Of a stretch of 64,000 nucleotides of DNA, positions 17,446 through 25,450 are shown piece after piece. The DNA comes from Pseudomonadota bacterium. Lineage in GTDB: Bacteria > Pseudomonadota > Gammaproteobacteria > Xanthomonadales > Xanthomonadaceae. Every line of letters starts with the position of its first letter. Position 1 is the first letter of the stretch. The stretch covers positions 1 through 64,000 of the forward strand of contig JAEZYE010000032.1 of assembly GCA_023419315.1 (NCBI GenBank), written 5' to 3'. The notes under the pieces were generated by a model. The model was not told where the DNA came from and made no database searches. It saw only the letters and a program-made list of their open reading frames with translations. The translations under genes were made by a program, and so were the position numbers.

Positions 17446-18723
17446 ATGCCCACGCCGCCGACCCAGCTCGCCACCCGCGAGCGCCTGTCCGAAGTCCGTT
17501 ACGAGATTCGTGGCGAGCTGGCGCGGCGAGCTCGCGAGCTGGAAGCGCAGGGCCACAAACTGATCAAGTTGAACATCGGCAATCCCGGTGCATTCGGCTT
17601 CCGCGCGCCGGAGCACCTGCAGAAGGCGATCATCGACGACATCGATCACACCGATCCCTATACGCACCAGCAGGGCCTGCCCGCTGCGCGTGAAGCGGTC
17701 GCCGAAGCGTATGCGCGCCGCGGTGCGCCGCATGCGCATCCGGATCGCGTGTTCATCGGCAACGGCGTGAGCGAATTGATCGATCTCTCGCTGCGCGCGC
17801 TGCTCAATCCCGGCGACGAAGTGCTGGTGCCGTCGCCGGACTACCCGCTGTGGTCGGCGGCGACGATCCTCAACGATGGCCGCCCGGTGTATTACCGCTG
17901 CGACCCGGAAAACGACTTCCTGCCGGATCCGAACGAGATCGAGAACCTGATCTCGTCGCGCACCCGCGCGATCGTGCTGATCAATCCGAACAACCCGACC
18001 GGCGCGACCTATCCGCGTGAGCTGCTCGAACGCATCGTCGCCATCGCGGCCAAGCACCGCCTGCTGTTGATGGTCGACGAGATCTACGATCAGGTGCTGT
18101 ACGACGGCGCGCGCTTCGAACCGGTCGCGCCCCTGGCCGGCGATCATCCGTGCATCACCTTCAGCGGCATGAGCAAGGTGCATCGTGCCTGCGGCTGGCG
18201 CGTGGGCTGGGCGATGCTGTCAGGCGACATCGCGCGCGTGCGTGACCTGCTGCACGCGATGGATCTGCTCAGTGCGCTGCGCCTGTGCGCGAACGTGCCG
18301 GGCCAGTATGCAATCGCCGCGGCGGTGAACGGGCCGGACACGATTTCCCCGCTCTGCGCGCCGGGCGGACGCCTGTACGAAACGCGTCGCGCGGTGATCG
18401 ATGCCTGCGAGGCCAGCGAGCACCTGGATCTGGTCGCCCCGGCTGGCGCGCTCTACGCGTTCCCCGCCGTGGTCGGCGATGCCGCGCGCGGCTTCGACGA
18501 TCACGCGTTCGCGCTGGAGCTGATGGAAACCGAAGGCGTGCTGGTGGTGCCGGGATCGAGTTTCAACGTGCCGTACCGCCACCATTTCCGGGTGACGCTG
18601 CTGCCGGAAGCGACGGTGATGCGCGAAGTGTTCGCCCGCATCGACCGCGCCCTGGCACGTCGCGCCGAAGCCACCACGAAAGTGGTGCCGATCAAGGGCC
18701 GGCCGCGTCCCGCGGCGGCGTAA
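17446..18723 (+). CDS. alaA: PLP-dependent aminotransferase, AlaA-like (glutamate-pyruvate transaminase)
   Basis: A 425-residue fold-I aminotransferase closely following E. coli AlaA: LKLNIGNP-type start, IGNGVSELI, PSPDYPLW, INPNNPTGA, DEIYDQVLYD, then the PLP lysine in SGMSKVHRACGWR and LRLCANVPGQYAI. It makes alanine from pyruvate and glutamate. The ATG at 17446 begins MPTPPTQLATRERL; open reading continues upstream but antisense to rsgA. A C-terminal tail (VVPIKGRPRPAAA) exceeds the E. coli protein. The SGNH hydrolase gene follows after nine bases and is probably co-transcribed. Confidence 0.9.
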   Translation: MPTPPTQLATRERLSEVRYEIRGELARRARELEAQGHKLIKLNIGNPGAFGFRAPEHLQKAIIDDIDHTDPYTHQQGLPAAREAVAEAYARRGAPHAHPDRVFIGNGVSELIDLSLRALLNPGDEVLVPSPDYPLWSAATILNDGRPVYYRCDPENDFLPDPNEIENLISSRTRAIVLINPNNPTGATYPRELLERIVAIAAKHRLLLMVDEIYDQVLYDGARFEPVAPLAGDHPCITFSGMSKVHRACGWRVGWAMLSGDIARVRDLLHAMDLLSALRLCANVPGQYAIAAAVNGPDTISPLCAPGGRLYETRRAVIDACEASEHLDLVAPAGALYAFPAVVGDAARGFDDHAFALELMETEGVLVVPGSSFNVPYRHHFRVTLLPEATVMREVFARIDRALARRAEATTKVVPIKGRPRPAAA

Positions 18724-18732
18724 TCCGCCGGG

Positions 18733-19389
18733 ATGACGTCCGTGATCACCGCATCATCGCCGCACGGTCAGTCGCTGATTCCGGAGCCGCGCTACCTCGC
18801 GCTGGGTGACTCGTACACGATTGGCGAAGCCGTGGAGGAAGCCGGCCGCTGGCCCGTGCAGCTCGCCCGCGCGCTGCGCGCCGACGGCATCGCGCTGGCC
18901 GACCCGCGCATCATCGCGGCGACCGGCTGGACCACCGGCGAACTCGACGCCGCGATCAGCGCGCAGGAACCCATCGGGCCCCATGATTTCGTCAGTCTGC
19001 TGATCGGCGTGAACAACCAGTATCGCGGCCGGGATGTCGAAGAGTACCGGGCCCAGTTCGCGGCGCTGCTCTGGCGCGCGATCGGTTTTGCGGACAATCG
19101 GCCCGGACGCGTGCTGGTGCTGTCGATTCCCGATTGGGGCGTCACGCCGTTCGCGCGCAAGGAAGGCCGCGATACTGCGCGTATTGCGGCCGAACTGGAC
19201 GCTTTCAACGGCGCCGCACGCGAGGTGTGCGCGGCCCGCGACGTGGCCTTCGTCGACATCACGCCGGTCAGTCGCGCGCGTGGCGCCGAAGCCGCCATGC
19301 TGGCCGACGATGGCCTGCATCCCTCCGCCACGATGTACGCCGAATGGACGCGGCTGGCGTTGCCGATGGCGCGCCACCTGCTGGCGTAG
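18733..19389 (+). CDS. SGNH/GDSL-family hydrolase
   Basis: A 218-residue esterase/lipase-like protein. Block I is ALGDSYTIGE with the catalytic Ser, block III is GVNNQ, and block V DDGLHPS holds the Asp/His pair. The fold suggests hydrolysis of an ester; the substrate is unknown. There is no signal peptide, so a cytoplasmic location is likely. It follows alaA by nine bases and converges on the deacetylase gene, whose stop is six bases away. Confidence 0.85.
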   Translation: MTSVITASSPHGQSLIPEPRYLALGDSYTIGEAVEEAGRWPVQLARALRADGIALADPRIIAATGWTTGELDAAISAQEPIGPHDFVSLLIGVNNQYRGRDVEEYRAQFAALLWRAIGFADNRPGRVLVLSIPDWGVTPFARKEGRDTARIAAELDAFNGAAREVCAARDVAFVDITPVSRARGAEAAMLADDGLHPSATMYAEWTRLALPMARHLLA

Positions 19390-19395
19390 CCGCGA

Positions 19396-20181
19396 TCAGG
19401 AGTGCGCGTCCGGCAGCACGGTCGCGTAGCCTTCCGCGCGCAGTTGGTCGAGCAGGCGCGCCAGGATTTCCACGTTGTGGCCATGCGCCGCGCCTTCGTG
19501 CAGCAGCACGATTGCGCCGGGCGCCAGGTCCCGCGTGATCCGCTCCAGCACGCGCTCCGGCGTGCAGGCGACACCATCGAACCCGCGCGCCGACCACGCC
19601 ACGCGCGCCAGCCCGTGCCGTTTCAACGACAACGGCACGAAGGGATTGGTCATGCCGACGACCGAGCGATACCAGCGCGGCGTCTGCCCGGTGATCGCCG
19701 TCAGCACGGACTGGTTGCGCCCGATTTCCTCTTCCACGCGAACCGGCCCCAGTCGCCAGAACCGCGTGTCGGGGTGACTCAGGCTGTGATTGCCCAGCTG
19801 ATGTCCGCGGGCGAGGATTTCGTTGACCAGCGCCGGTTGCTCCAGCGCGCGCGTGCCGACGACGAAAAACGTCGCGCGCGCGCCGTGCCGTTCCAGCAGA
19901 TCGAGCATCGCCGGTGTTTCCGCGGACGGCCCGTCGTCGATGGTCAACCAGACTTCGCGCCGCGGCGTCGGCAGGCGGCTGAGCACCGGCCCGAACAGCG
20001 GCGCGCGTGGTGCGAGCGTCCCCCATACGACCAGCAGGTGCGTGGCGATCATCAGCGGAAGGCCGGTCTGCCAGCCCCAGCGCCACCAGACCACCGCCAC
20101 CCCGACTTGCGAGAGCGCCAACAGCCCCAATATCGCTTCCGGCCGCCGCGGGACGCGATGCAGTGTTCTTGAGCGGGTCAT
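19396..20181 (-). CDS. Membrane-anchored polysaccharide deacetylase (NodB homology domain)
   Basis: A 261-residue protein with two N-terminal hydrophobic segments (about 15-55), then a NodB-type CE4 domain: TIDDGPSAETP (catalytic/metal Asp-Asp), NHSLSHPDTRF (metal histidines) and LLHEG near the end. Such enzymes remove acetyl groups from cell-wall or capsular amino sugars, here presumably on the outer side of the inner membrane. The ATG at 20181 was preferred to an in-frame GTG five codons upstream; neither has a strong ribosome site. Substrate unknown. Confidence 0.83.
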   Translation of the reverse strand: MTRSRTLHRVPRRPEAILGLLALSQVGVAVVWWRWGWQTGLPLMIATHLLVVWGTLAPRAPLFGPVLSRLPTPRREVWLTIDDGPSAETPAMLDLLERHGARATFFVVGTRALEQPALVNEILARGHQLGNHSLSHPDTRFWRLGPVRVEEEIGRNQSVLTAITGQTPRWYRSVVGMTNPFVPLSLKRHGLARVAWSARGFDGVACTPERVLERITRDLAPGAIVLLHEGAAHGHNVEILARLLDQLRAEGYATVLPDAHS

Positions 20182-20236
20182 GCCCCATGATGCCACGGGG
20201 CGTAAAATTCACTTTCCCGTCTTCCGGTAGCCCTCC

Positions 20237-21166
20237 ATGTCTCTTGACCCCGCCCTGCGCAGCCGTATCGAATCCCTCCTGCAAGCCAACCGCGTCGTGC
20301 TGTTCATGAAGGGACAGCCGCAGATGCCGCAATGCGGCTTCTCCGCCAAGGCGGTCGGCGCGCTGGACGCCATCGGCGTGGAATACGCGCACGTCAATGT
20401 GCTGGCCGATCAGGAAATCCGCGAAGGCATCAAGGCCTATGGCGACTGGCCGACCATTCCCCAGCTGTATGTCGATGGCGAGCTGGTCGGCGGCAGCGAC
20501 ATCATCGAGCAGATGACCAACTCCGGCGAACTGGCCAACCTGCTCGGCCTGCAGGCGCCGGATCGCACGCCGCCCGCGATCACCATCACGCCGGCCGCCG
20601 CTGAAATGCTGAAGAACGCCGTGACCGATGCCGGTGCCGGCGCCGCGCTGTCGCTGGGCATCAATGCGCAGTTCCAGCCGAATTTCCAGCTCGCGCGCTT
20701 CGACGCCAATGCAATCGCCGCCGAATCCAACGGCGTGCGCGTGCAGTTCGACCTCGCCAGCGCTCGCCGCGCCGAAGGCATCACCATCGACTGGGTGGAC
20801 GACATCCGCGGCAAGGGCCTGGCCATCGACAACCCGAATGCGCCCAAGCCGGTGCAGGCGATCACGCCGGCCGACGCAGACGCCAAGGTCCGTTCCGGCG
20901 AGTTGATCCTGGTCGACGTGCGCCCGGCCGACGAGCGCGCGCTCGCCTCGGTGGCGGTATCGATTCGCACGTTCGACGGTGCCGGCCGCGCCGATCTGGA
21001 AGCCCTGCCCAAGGACACCGCGCTGGCGTTCCTGTGCCGCAGCGGCGGCCGCAGCCAGCAGGCCGCAGAGGAATTCCGCGCACTCGGCTTCACCCGCGTC
21101 TACAACGTCACCGGCGGCATCAATGCCTGGGCCGACGAAGTCGACGGCACCCTCACGAAGTACTGA
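20237..21166 (+). CDS. Three-domain fusion: Grx4-type monothiol glutaredoxin, HesB/IscA-like domain, rhodanese
   Basis: A 309-residue fusion. Residues 1-105 form a monothiol glutaredoxin with CGFS at 33-36 and the glutathione-site motif WPTIPQLYVDGELVGGSDI, as in GrxD, an iron-sulfur carrier. Residues about 112-195 resemble a HesB/IscA A-type carrier fold (ITITPAAAEMLKNAV, GKGLAIDNPNAP) but contain no cysteine, so they cannot ligate a cluster in the usual way. Residues about 205-305 are a rhodanese domain with active-site loop CRSGGRS starting at Cys267. The combination suggests a role in iron-sulfur or sulfane-sulfur handling. A terminator follows. Confidence 0.88.
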   Translation: MSLDPALRSRIESLLQANRVVLFMKGQPQMPQCGFSAKAVGALDAIGVEYAHVNVLADQEIREGIKAYGDWPTIPQLYVDGELVGGSDIIEQMTNSGELANLLGLQAPDRTPPAITITPAAAEMLKNAVTDAGAGAALSLGINAQFQPNFQLARFDANAIAAESNGVRVQFDLASARRAEGITIDWVDDIRGKGLAIDNPNAPKPVQAITPADADAKVRSGELILVDVRPADERALASVAVSIRTFDGAGRADLEALPKDTALAFLCRSGGRSQQAAEEFRALGFTRVYNVTGGINAWADEVDGTLTKY

Positions 21167-21194
21167 TCGCGACATTCCCGTCCCGCGGAAAAAG

Positions 21195-21225
21195 AACGAC
21201 CGGCTTGCACCGGTCGTTTTTTTTT
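21195..21225 (+). terminator. Intrinsic terminator after the glutaredoxin-HesB-rhodanese gene
   Basis: The nine-base stem AACGACCGG/CCGGTCGTT (21195-21203 with 21210-21218) is followed by a run of T to 21225. The A-rich left flank may also let it serve the convergent DUF924 gene. Confidence 0.92.
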
Positions 21226-21245
21226 CGGATGCGACCGCGCGCGCG

Positions 21246-21785
21246 TCAGCCCCTGAAGCCGCCCGCCTCCAGATAGGCCCGTTCCTCCGGCGTCGAATCG
21301 CGTCCCATGGCCGGGTTGCGATGCGGGAAGCGCCCGAAACGTTCGATCAGGTCGTAGTGCAGCTGCGCATAGCGCAACGTTTCCGGTTCACCCAGCGCGG
21401 TGAACAGATCCAGTGAGCGCTTCTGGTCGTCGAGCGATTCGGAATGCTCGAACGGCATGTAGAAGAAGATCCGCAGCGGTCCCTCGACCTGCGCATCGAA
21501 GCCGGCGGCGATCGCGCGGTCTGCGTAGTGGCGCGCCAGCCCGTCCGTCGCATACGAATGCGCGCAACCGCGGAAGCAATTGCGCGGAAACTGGTCCAGC
21601 AACAGGACCAGCGCCAATGCGCGCTCCGCATCACCCAGCCAGTCTTCCAGTTCGCGACGCGACGCGCGGAAATGCAGATCGCGAAAACGATCATGGAACT
21701 CGGCATCGAACTCCGCATCGCTGCCAAACCATTTTTCGTAGCCGGCATCGCGCCAGAATTCGATGACATCGCGTGCTTCGGTCAT
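21246..21785 (-). CDS. DUF924 family protein
   Basis: A 179-residue alpha-helical protein of the DUF924 family (tetratricopeptide-like fold). It is recognised by VIEFWRDAGYEKWFGSD, LLDQFPRNCFRG, FFYMPFEHSE and GRFPHRN. Biochemical function is unknown. The ATG at 21785 has AAGGAG eight bases upstream, favoured over a longer frame from 21818. Confidence 0.9.
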   Translation of the reverse strand: MTEARDVIEFWRDAGYEKWFGSDAEFDAEFHDRFRDLHFRASRRELEDWLGDAERALALVLLLDQFPRNCFRGCAHSYATDGLARHYADRAIAAGFDAQVEGPLRIFFYMPFEHSESLDDQKRSLDLFTALGEPETLRYAQLHYDLIERFGRFPHRNPAMGRDSTPEERAYLEAGGFRG

Positions 21786-21851
21786 GTGGCAACTCCTTTC
21801 AGGAAGACAGGGACGCATCGTATGCGCAGGCGAGCAAGCCAGCGTCGCGGC

Positions 21852-22628
21852 TCATTCATCAAAGCGCAGGTGCCGCACCGACTTGCCGTTGCGGCGGATC
21901 AACTTCAACGCTTCAATGCCCACGGTGATGTGGTTCTCCACGAACTGCGAACTGACCTTGGCGTCGGACGCTTCGGTCTTCACGCCTTCGGGAATCATCG
22001 GCTGATCCGACACCAGCAGCAGCGCACCGGCCGGAATGCGGTTGGCGAATCCGGCCGCGAACACCGTCGCCGTTTCCATGTCGATGGCCATGCAGCGCAT
22101 CACGCGCAAGCGTTCCTTGAAGGCATCGTCGTGTTCCCACACGCGGCGGTTGGTGGTGTAGACGGTGCCGGTCCAGTAGTCGTGGCCGAGGTCGCGGATC
22201 ATCGTCGAGACCGCACGCTGCAGCGCAAACGCCGGCAGCGCCGGCACTTCCGGCAACAGGTAATCGTTGCTGGTGCCTTCGCCGCGGATCGCCGCGATCG
22301 GCAGCACCAGATCGCCGAGCTGGTTCTTGCGTTTCAGGCCGCCGCACTTGCCGAGGAACAGCACCGCCTTGGGCATGATCGCCGAGAGCAGATCCATCAT
22401 CGTGGCGGCATTGGGGCTGCCCATCCCGAAATTGATCATGGTGATGCCGTCGATCGTGGCGCTCGCCATCGGACGATCAAGGCCGACGATGGGCGCGCCG
22501 GTCAACTGCGAAAAGGTGTTGAGGTAACCGCCGAAATTGGTCAGCAGGACATGTTCGCCGAACTGGTCCAGCGGCACGCCCGTGTAGCGCGGCAGCCAGT
22601 TGTCGACAATCTCGTTCTTCTCTTTCAT
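21852..22628 (-). CDS. amn: AMP nucleosidase, short form (PNP/UDP phosphorylase fold)
   Basis: A 258-residue nucleoside phosphorylase-fold protein matching the catalytic half of AMP nucleosidase, which hydrolyses AMP to adenine and ribose-5-phosphate. INFGMGSPNAATMMDLL, FLGKCGGLK and the nucleoside-site MAIDMETATVFAAGF are seen. E. coli Amn is nearly twice as long with an extra N-terminal domain; the short form occurs in many other bacteria. The ATG at 22628 (MKEKNEIVDNW) has AAGGG about eight bases upstream; ATG at 22634 is too close to that site. Confidence 0.88.
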   Translation of the reverse strand: MKEKNEIVDNWLPRYTGVPLDQFGEHVLLTNFGGYLNTFSQLTGAPIVGLDRPMASATIDGITMINFGMGSPNAATMMDLLSAIMPKAVLFLGKCGGLKRKNQLGDLVLPIAAIRGEGTSNDYLLPEVPALPAFALQRAVSTMIRDLGHDYWTGTVYTTNRRVWEHDDAFKERLRVMRCMAIDMETATVFAAGFANRIPAGALLLVSDQPMIPEGVKTEASDAKVSSQFVENHITVGIEALKLIRRNGKSVRHLRFDE

Positions 22629-22689
22629 CGTCATTGCCCTTGTTGTCGTTGTTATCGCGGCATTCTCGCACGCACCCGCCGGCATGCAC

Positions 22690-22719
22690 TTGGCAAGCGC
22701 GGTCCGCTCCGGTTAGGGT
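22690..22719 (+). promoter_or_regulatory. Candidate sigma-70-type promoter for the amidohydrolase pair
   Basis: TTGGCA (22690-22695) and TAGGGT (22714-22719) are separated by 18 bases and end 24 bases before the ATG at 22744. Spacing and position are right, but the -10 departs from consensus. Confidence 0.35.
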
Positions 22720-22743
22720 CGGCCGACCAATCGGGGACACACC

Positions 22744-24168
22744 ATGCGACTGACTCTCCTGGCCGGGTTCGGCCTGGCTTTGCTTTGCACGGATGCAACG
22801 GCGGCGACGCCGAAATCGCGCTTCACCCAGGATCCTTATCCCAGCACCTACCGCGCGATCGCGTCCGGGCCGGTGCTGATCGAGCACGCCACCGTGCTGA
22901 CCGGGACCGGCGAACGGCTGGATGACGCCGATGTTCTCGTGCAGGACGGTCGCATTGCCGCCGTCGGCCGCGCGTTGCAGGCGCCCGCCGATGCGACCCG
23001 CATCAACGCGCAGGGCAAGTGGGTCACGCCCGGCATCATCGACGTGCATTCGCATCTCGGCGTCTATCCGAGTCCCGGCGCGCGCGCGCATCAGGACGGT
23101 AACGAAATGACCGGTTCGGTCACCGCGAACGTGTGGGCCGAACACTCGGTCTGGCCGCAGGATCCCGGTTTCCATACCGCACTCGCAGGCGGCGTGACCA
23201 CGCTGCAGGTGCTGCCGGGTTCGGCCAATCTGGTCGGCGGTCGCGGCGTGACGCTGAAGAACGTGCCGGCAACGACCTACCAGGGCATGAAATTTCCGGA
23301 TGCGCCGTGGGGACTGAAGATGGCCTGCGGCGAGAACCCCAAGCGTGTCTACGGCGGCAAGGGTACGCCGCCGATGACGCGCATGGGCAATGTGGCCGGC
23401 TATCGCGCGGCCTTCATCGACGCCAGCGAATACCTGAAGAAGAACGCGCCGACGCCGGCCACGCCGAAAAAGAAGCGCTGGTGGCAGCGGGCCTCGGGCG
23501 GCGAAGGGCAGGACAGCGGCGGTGACAGCGGCGGCAAGCGGGACCTGAAGCTCGACACGCTGGCCGGTGCAATCAATGGCGAGATCCTCGTGCACATCCA
23601 CTGCTATCGCGCCGACGAGATGGCGACGATGCTGGATCTGGCGAAGGAGTTCGGCTTCAAGGTGGCTGCGTTCCACCATGGCGTGGAAGCCTACAAGCTG
23701 GCCGATCGCCTTGCCGCCGAAGGCGTATGCGGCGCGCTGTGGGCCGACTGGTGGGGCTTCAAGATGGAAGCCTTCGACGGCATCCAGGAAAACATCGCGC
23801 TGGTCGATCGTCCCGCCAACAGTTGCGCCATCGTGCACTCGGATTCGGAAGAAGGGATCCAGCGCCTCAACCAGGAAGCGGCCAAGGTGATTGCCAATGC
23901 CCGCCGTGCGGGAATGGGCGACATCGCACCCGAACGCGCCATCCGCTGGTTGACCGCCAACCCCGCGCGCGCGCTCGGCGTGGCCGAACGCACCGGCACA
24001 CTGGAGGTCGGCAAGATGGGCGATGTGGTGATCTGGAACCAGAATCCCTTCAGCGTGTACGCCCACGCCGAACAGGTGTTCATTGATGGCGCACGCGTCT
24101 ACGACCGCACCGATCGCACGCGCCAGCCCGTCTCGGACTTCATGCTCGGCCAGGAGGTGGTGCGATGA
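22744..24168 (+). CDS. Periplasmic amidohydrolase, metal ligands intact
   Basis: A 474-residue secreted amidohydrolase-superfamily protein (signal peptide 1-20, cleavage after ATAA). The first metal motif IIDVHSHLG has His102 and His104. Further candidate ligands are His284/His286 (VHIHCYRADE), His311/312 (FHHGVEAYK) and VHSDSEEG. The C-terminal composite-barrel strand LEVGKMGDVVIW is typical. A lysine- and glycine-rich insert lies near residues 235-270 (PKKKRWWQR, then Gly/Ser repeats). The substrate is unknown; relatives are often called imidazolonepropionase- or dipeptidase-like. The stop overlaps the next start by four bases, coupling it to a degenerate paralogue. Confidence 0.88.
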   Translation: MRLTLLAGFGLALLCTDATAATPKSRFTQDPYPSTYRAIASGPVLIEHATVLTGTGERLDDADVLVQDGRIAAVGRALQAPADATRINAQGKWVTPGIIDVHSHLGVYPSPGARAHQDGNEMTGSVTANVWAEHSVWPQDPGFHTALAGGVTTLQVLPGSANLVGGRGVTLKNVPATTYQGMKFPDAPWGLKMACGENPKRVYGGKGTPPMTRMGNVAGYRAAFIDASEYLKKNAPTPATPKKKRWWQRASGGEGQDSGGDSGGKRDLKLDTLAGAINGEILVHIHCYRADEMATMLDLAKEFGFKVAAFHHGVEAYKLADRLAAEGVCGALWADWWGFKMEAFDGIQENIALVDRPANSCAIVHSDSEEGIQRLNQEAAKVIANARRAGMGDIAPERAIRWLTANPARALGVAERTGTLEVGKMGDVVIWNQNPFSVYAHAEQVFIDGARVYDRTDRTRQPVSDFMLGQEVVR

Positions 24169-25433
24169 GCCGTCGTTTCCTTGGCAGGCTGTGCCTGCTG
24201 GCCGTCGCGATGGGCGCGGCGCCGGCCTTCGCGCAGGACGTGCTGATCCGCAACGCCACCGTGCACACGGCAACCGCGCAGGGCACCTTGCGCAACGCCG
24301 ACGTGCTGGTGCGCAATGGCGTGGTGCAGTCGGTCGGCAGTGGCCTGTCCGCGCCCGCGGGCATCACCGTGATCGATGCGCAGGAGCGTCCGCTCACGCC
24401 GGCCTTCTTCGCCGGCATCACCGAGATCGGCGTGGAAGAGGTGTCCGGGGAGTCGGCCACCGATGACAGCGCGGTATCGCTGGAAAAACTGCAGCCGATG
24501 CGGCCGGAATTCGACGTCAGCCTGGCCTACAACCCGGCGTCCGTGCTGATCCCGGTCGCGCGCGTGGAAGGGCTGGGCTTCACGCTGCTGGGCGCTTCCA
24601 CCGGTGCATCGTTCATCGCCGGACAGGGCGGCGTGGTGCGTCTGGACGGCAGCACGGATCCGGTGGGCGCGCGCGCCTTGTTCCTCCGCCTCGGCGGCAG
24701 CACATCGGGACTCAGCGGCAACTCGCGGGCCGCGCAATGGATGTTGCTGGACCAGATGGTCGCCGAAGCACGCGGCCGCATTCCCGCCGACTCGCCGCAC
24801 GCGTTGCTCACTCCGGCCGGACGCGCGGTGCTCGCGCGCTTCCTCGCCGGACAGGGCCGTTGCGTGGTGACGGTCAATCGGGCTGCGGACATTCGCCAAC
24901 TGTTGCGCTGGGCGAAGAAGGAAAACGTCCGCATTGCGATCGCCGGCGGTGCGGAAGCGTGGAAGCTGGCCGCAGAAATCGCCGCGGCGCGCGTGCCCGT
25001 GTTCGTCGACGGTCTGGCTGATCTGCCCGCGGACTTCGACCAGATCGGTGCGACGCTGGAAAATGCCGCGCGGCTGGATGCGGCGGGCGTCAGCGTCAGC
25101 TTCACCCAGTCCGGCGACGGTTCGCACAACGCGCGCAAGATCCGCCAGCACGCGGGCAACGCGGTCGCCAACGGACTGCCATGGGAAAAGGGACTGGCCG
25201 CGCTCACCCGCGTGCCTGCGCAGGCGCTGGGCGTGGACGACCGCATCGGCACCATCGCGCCCGGCAAGGTCGCGGACCTGGTGCTGTGGAGCGGTGATCC
25301 GCTCGACGTGGCGAACACCGCGCAGCAGACATGGCTGGGCGGCAAGCCGATGCCGATGCGCTCGCGCCAGACCGAACTGCGCGATCGTTACCTGCGCCAG
25401 ACGGACGCACTGCCGCGCGCCTATAGCCGTTGA
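24165..25433 (+). CDS. Amidohydrolase-like protein lacking metal-binding residues (probable pseudoenzyme partner)
   Basis: A 422-residue protein with a signal peptide (cleavage after PAFAQ). It is homologous along its length to the preceding amidohydrolase: VLIRNATV start and the C-terminal GTIAPGKVADLVLWSGDPLDV barrel strands are kept. The metal ligands are gone. The HxH segment reads TPAFFAGITEIG, so Ile85/Glu87 replace the two His. The HIHCYRADE equivalent reads VTVNRAADIR, and FHHGVEAYK reads IAGGAEAWK. It starts with ATGA overlap and is probably made stoichiometrically with its neighbour, perhaps as a heteromer partner. Reading frame and codon use look intact, so it is not a decayed pseudogene. 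Confidence 0.87.
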   Translation: MSRRFLGRLCLLAVAMGAAPAFAQDVLIRNATVHTATAQGTLRNADVLVRNGVVQSVGSGLSAPAGITVIDAQERPLTPAFFAGITEIGVEEVSGESATDDSAVSLEKLQPMRPEFDVSLAYNPASVLIPVARVEGLGFTLLGASTGASFIAGQGGVVRLDGSTDPVGARALFLRLGGSTSGLSGNSRAAQWMLLDQMVAEARGRIPADSPHALLTPAGRAVLARFLAGQGRCVVTVNRAADIRQLLRWAKKENVRIAIAGGAEAWKLAAEIAAARVPVFVDGLADLPADFDQIGATLENAARLDAAGVSVSFTQSGDGSHNARKIRQHAGNAVANGLPWEKGLAALTRVPAQALGVDDRIGTIAPGKVADLVLWSGDPLDVANTAQQTWLGGKPMPMRSRQTELRDRYLRQTDALPRAYSR

Positions 25434-25450
25434 AGCCCGGGCCGGGCGGA

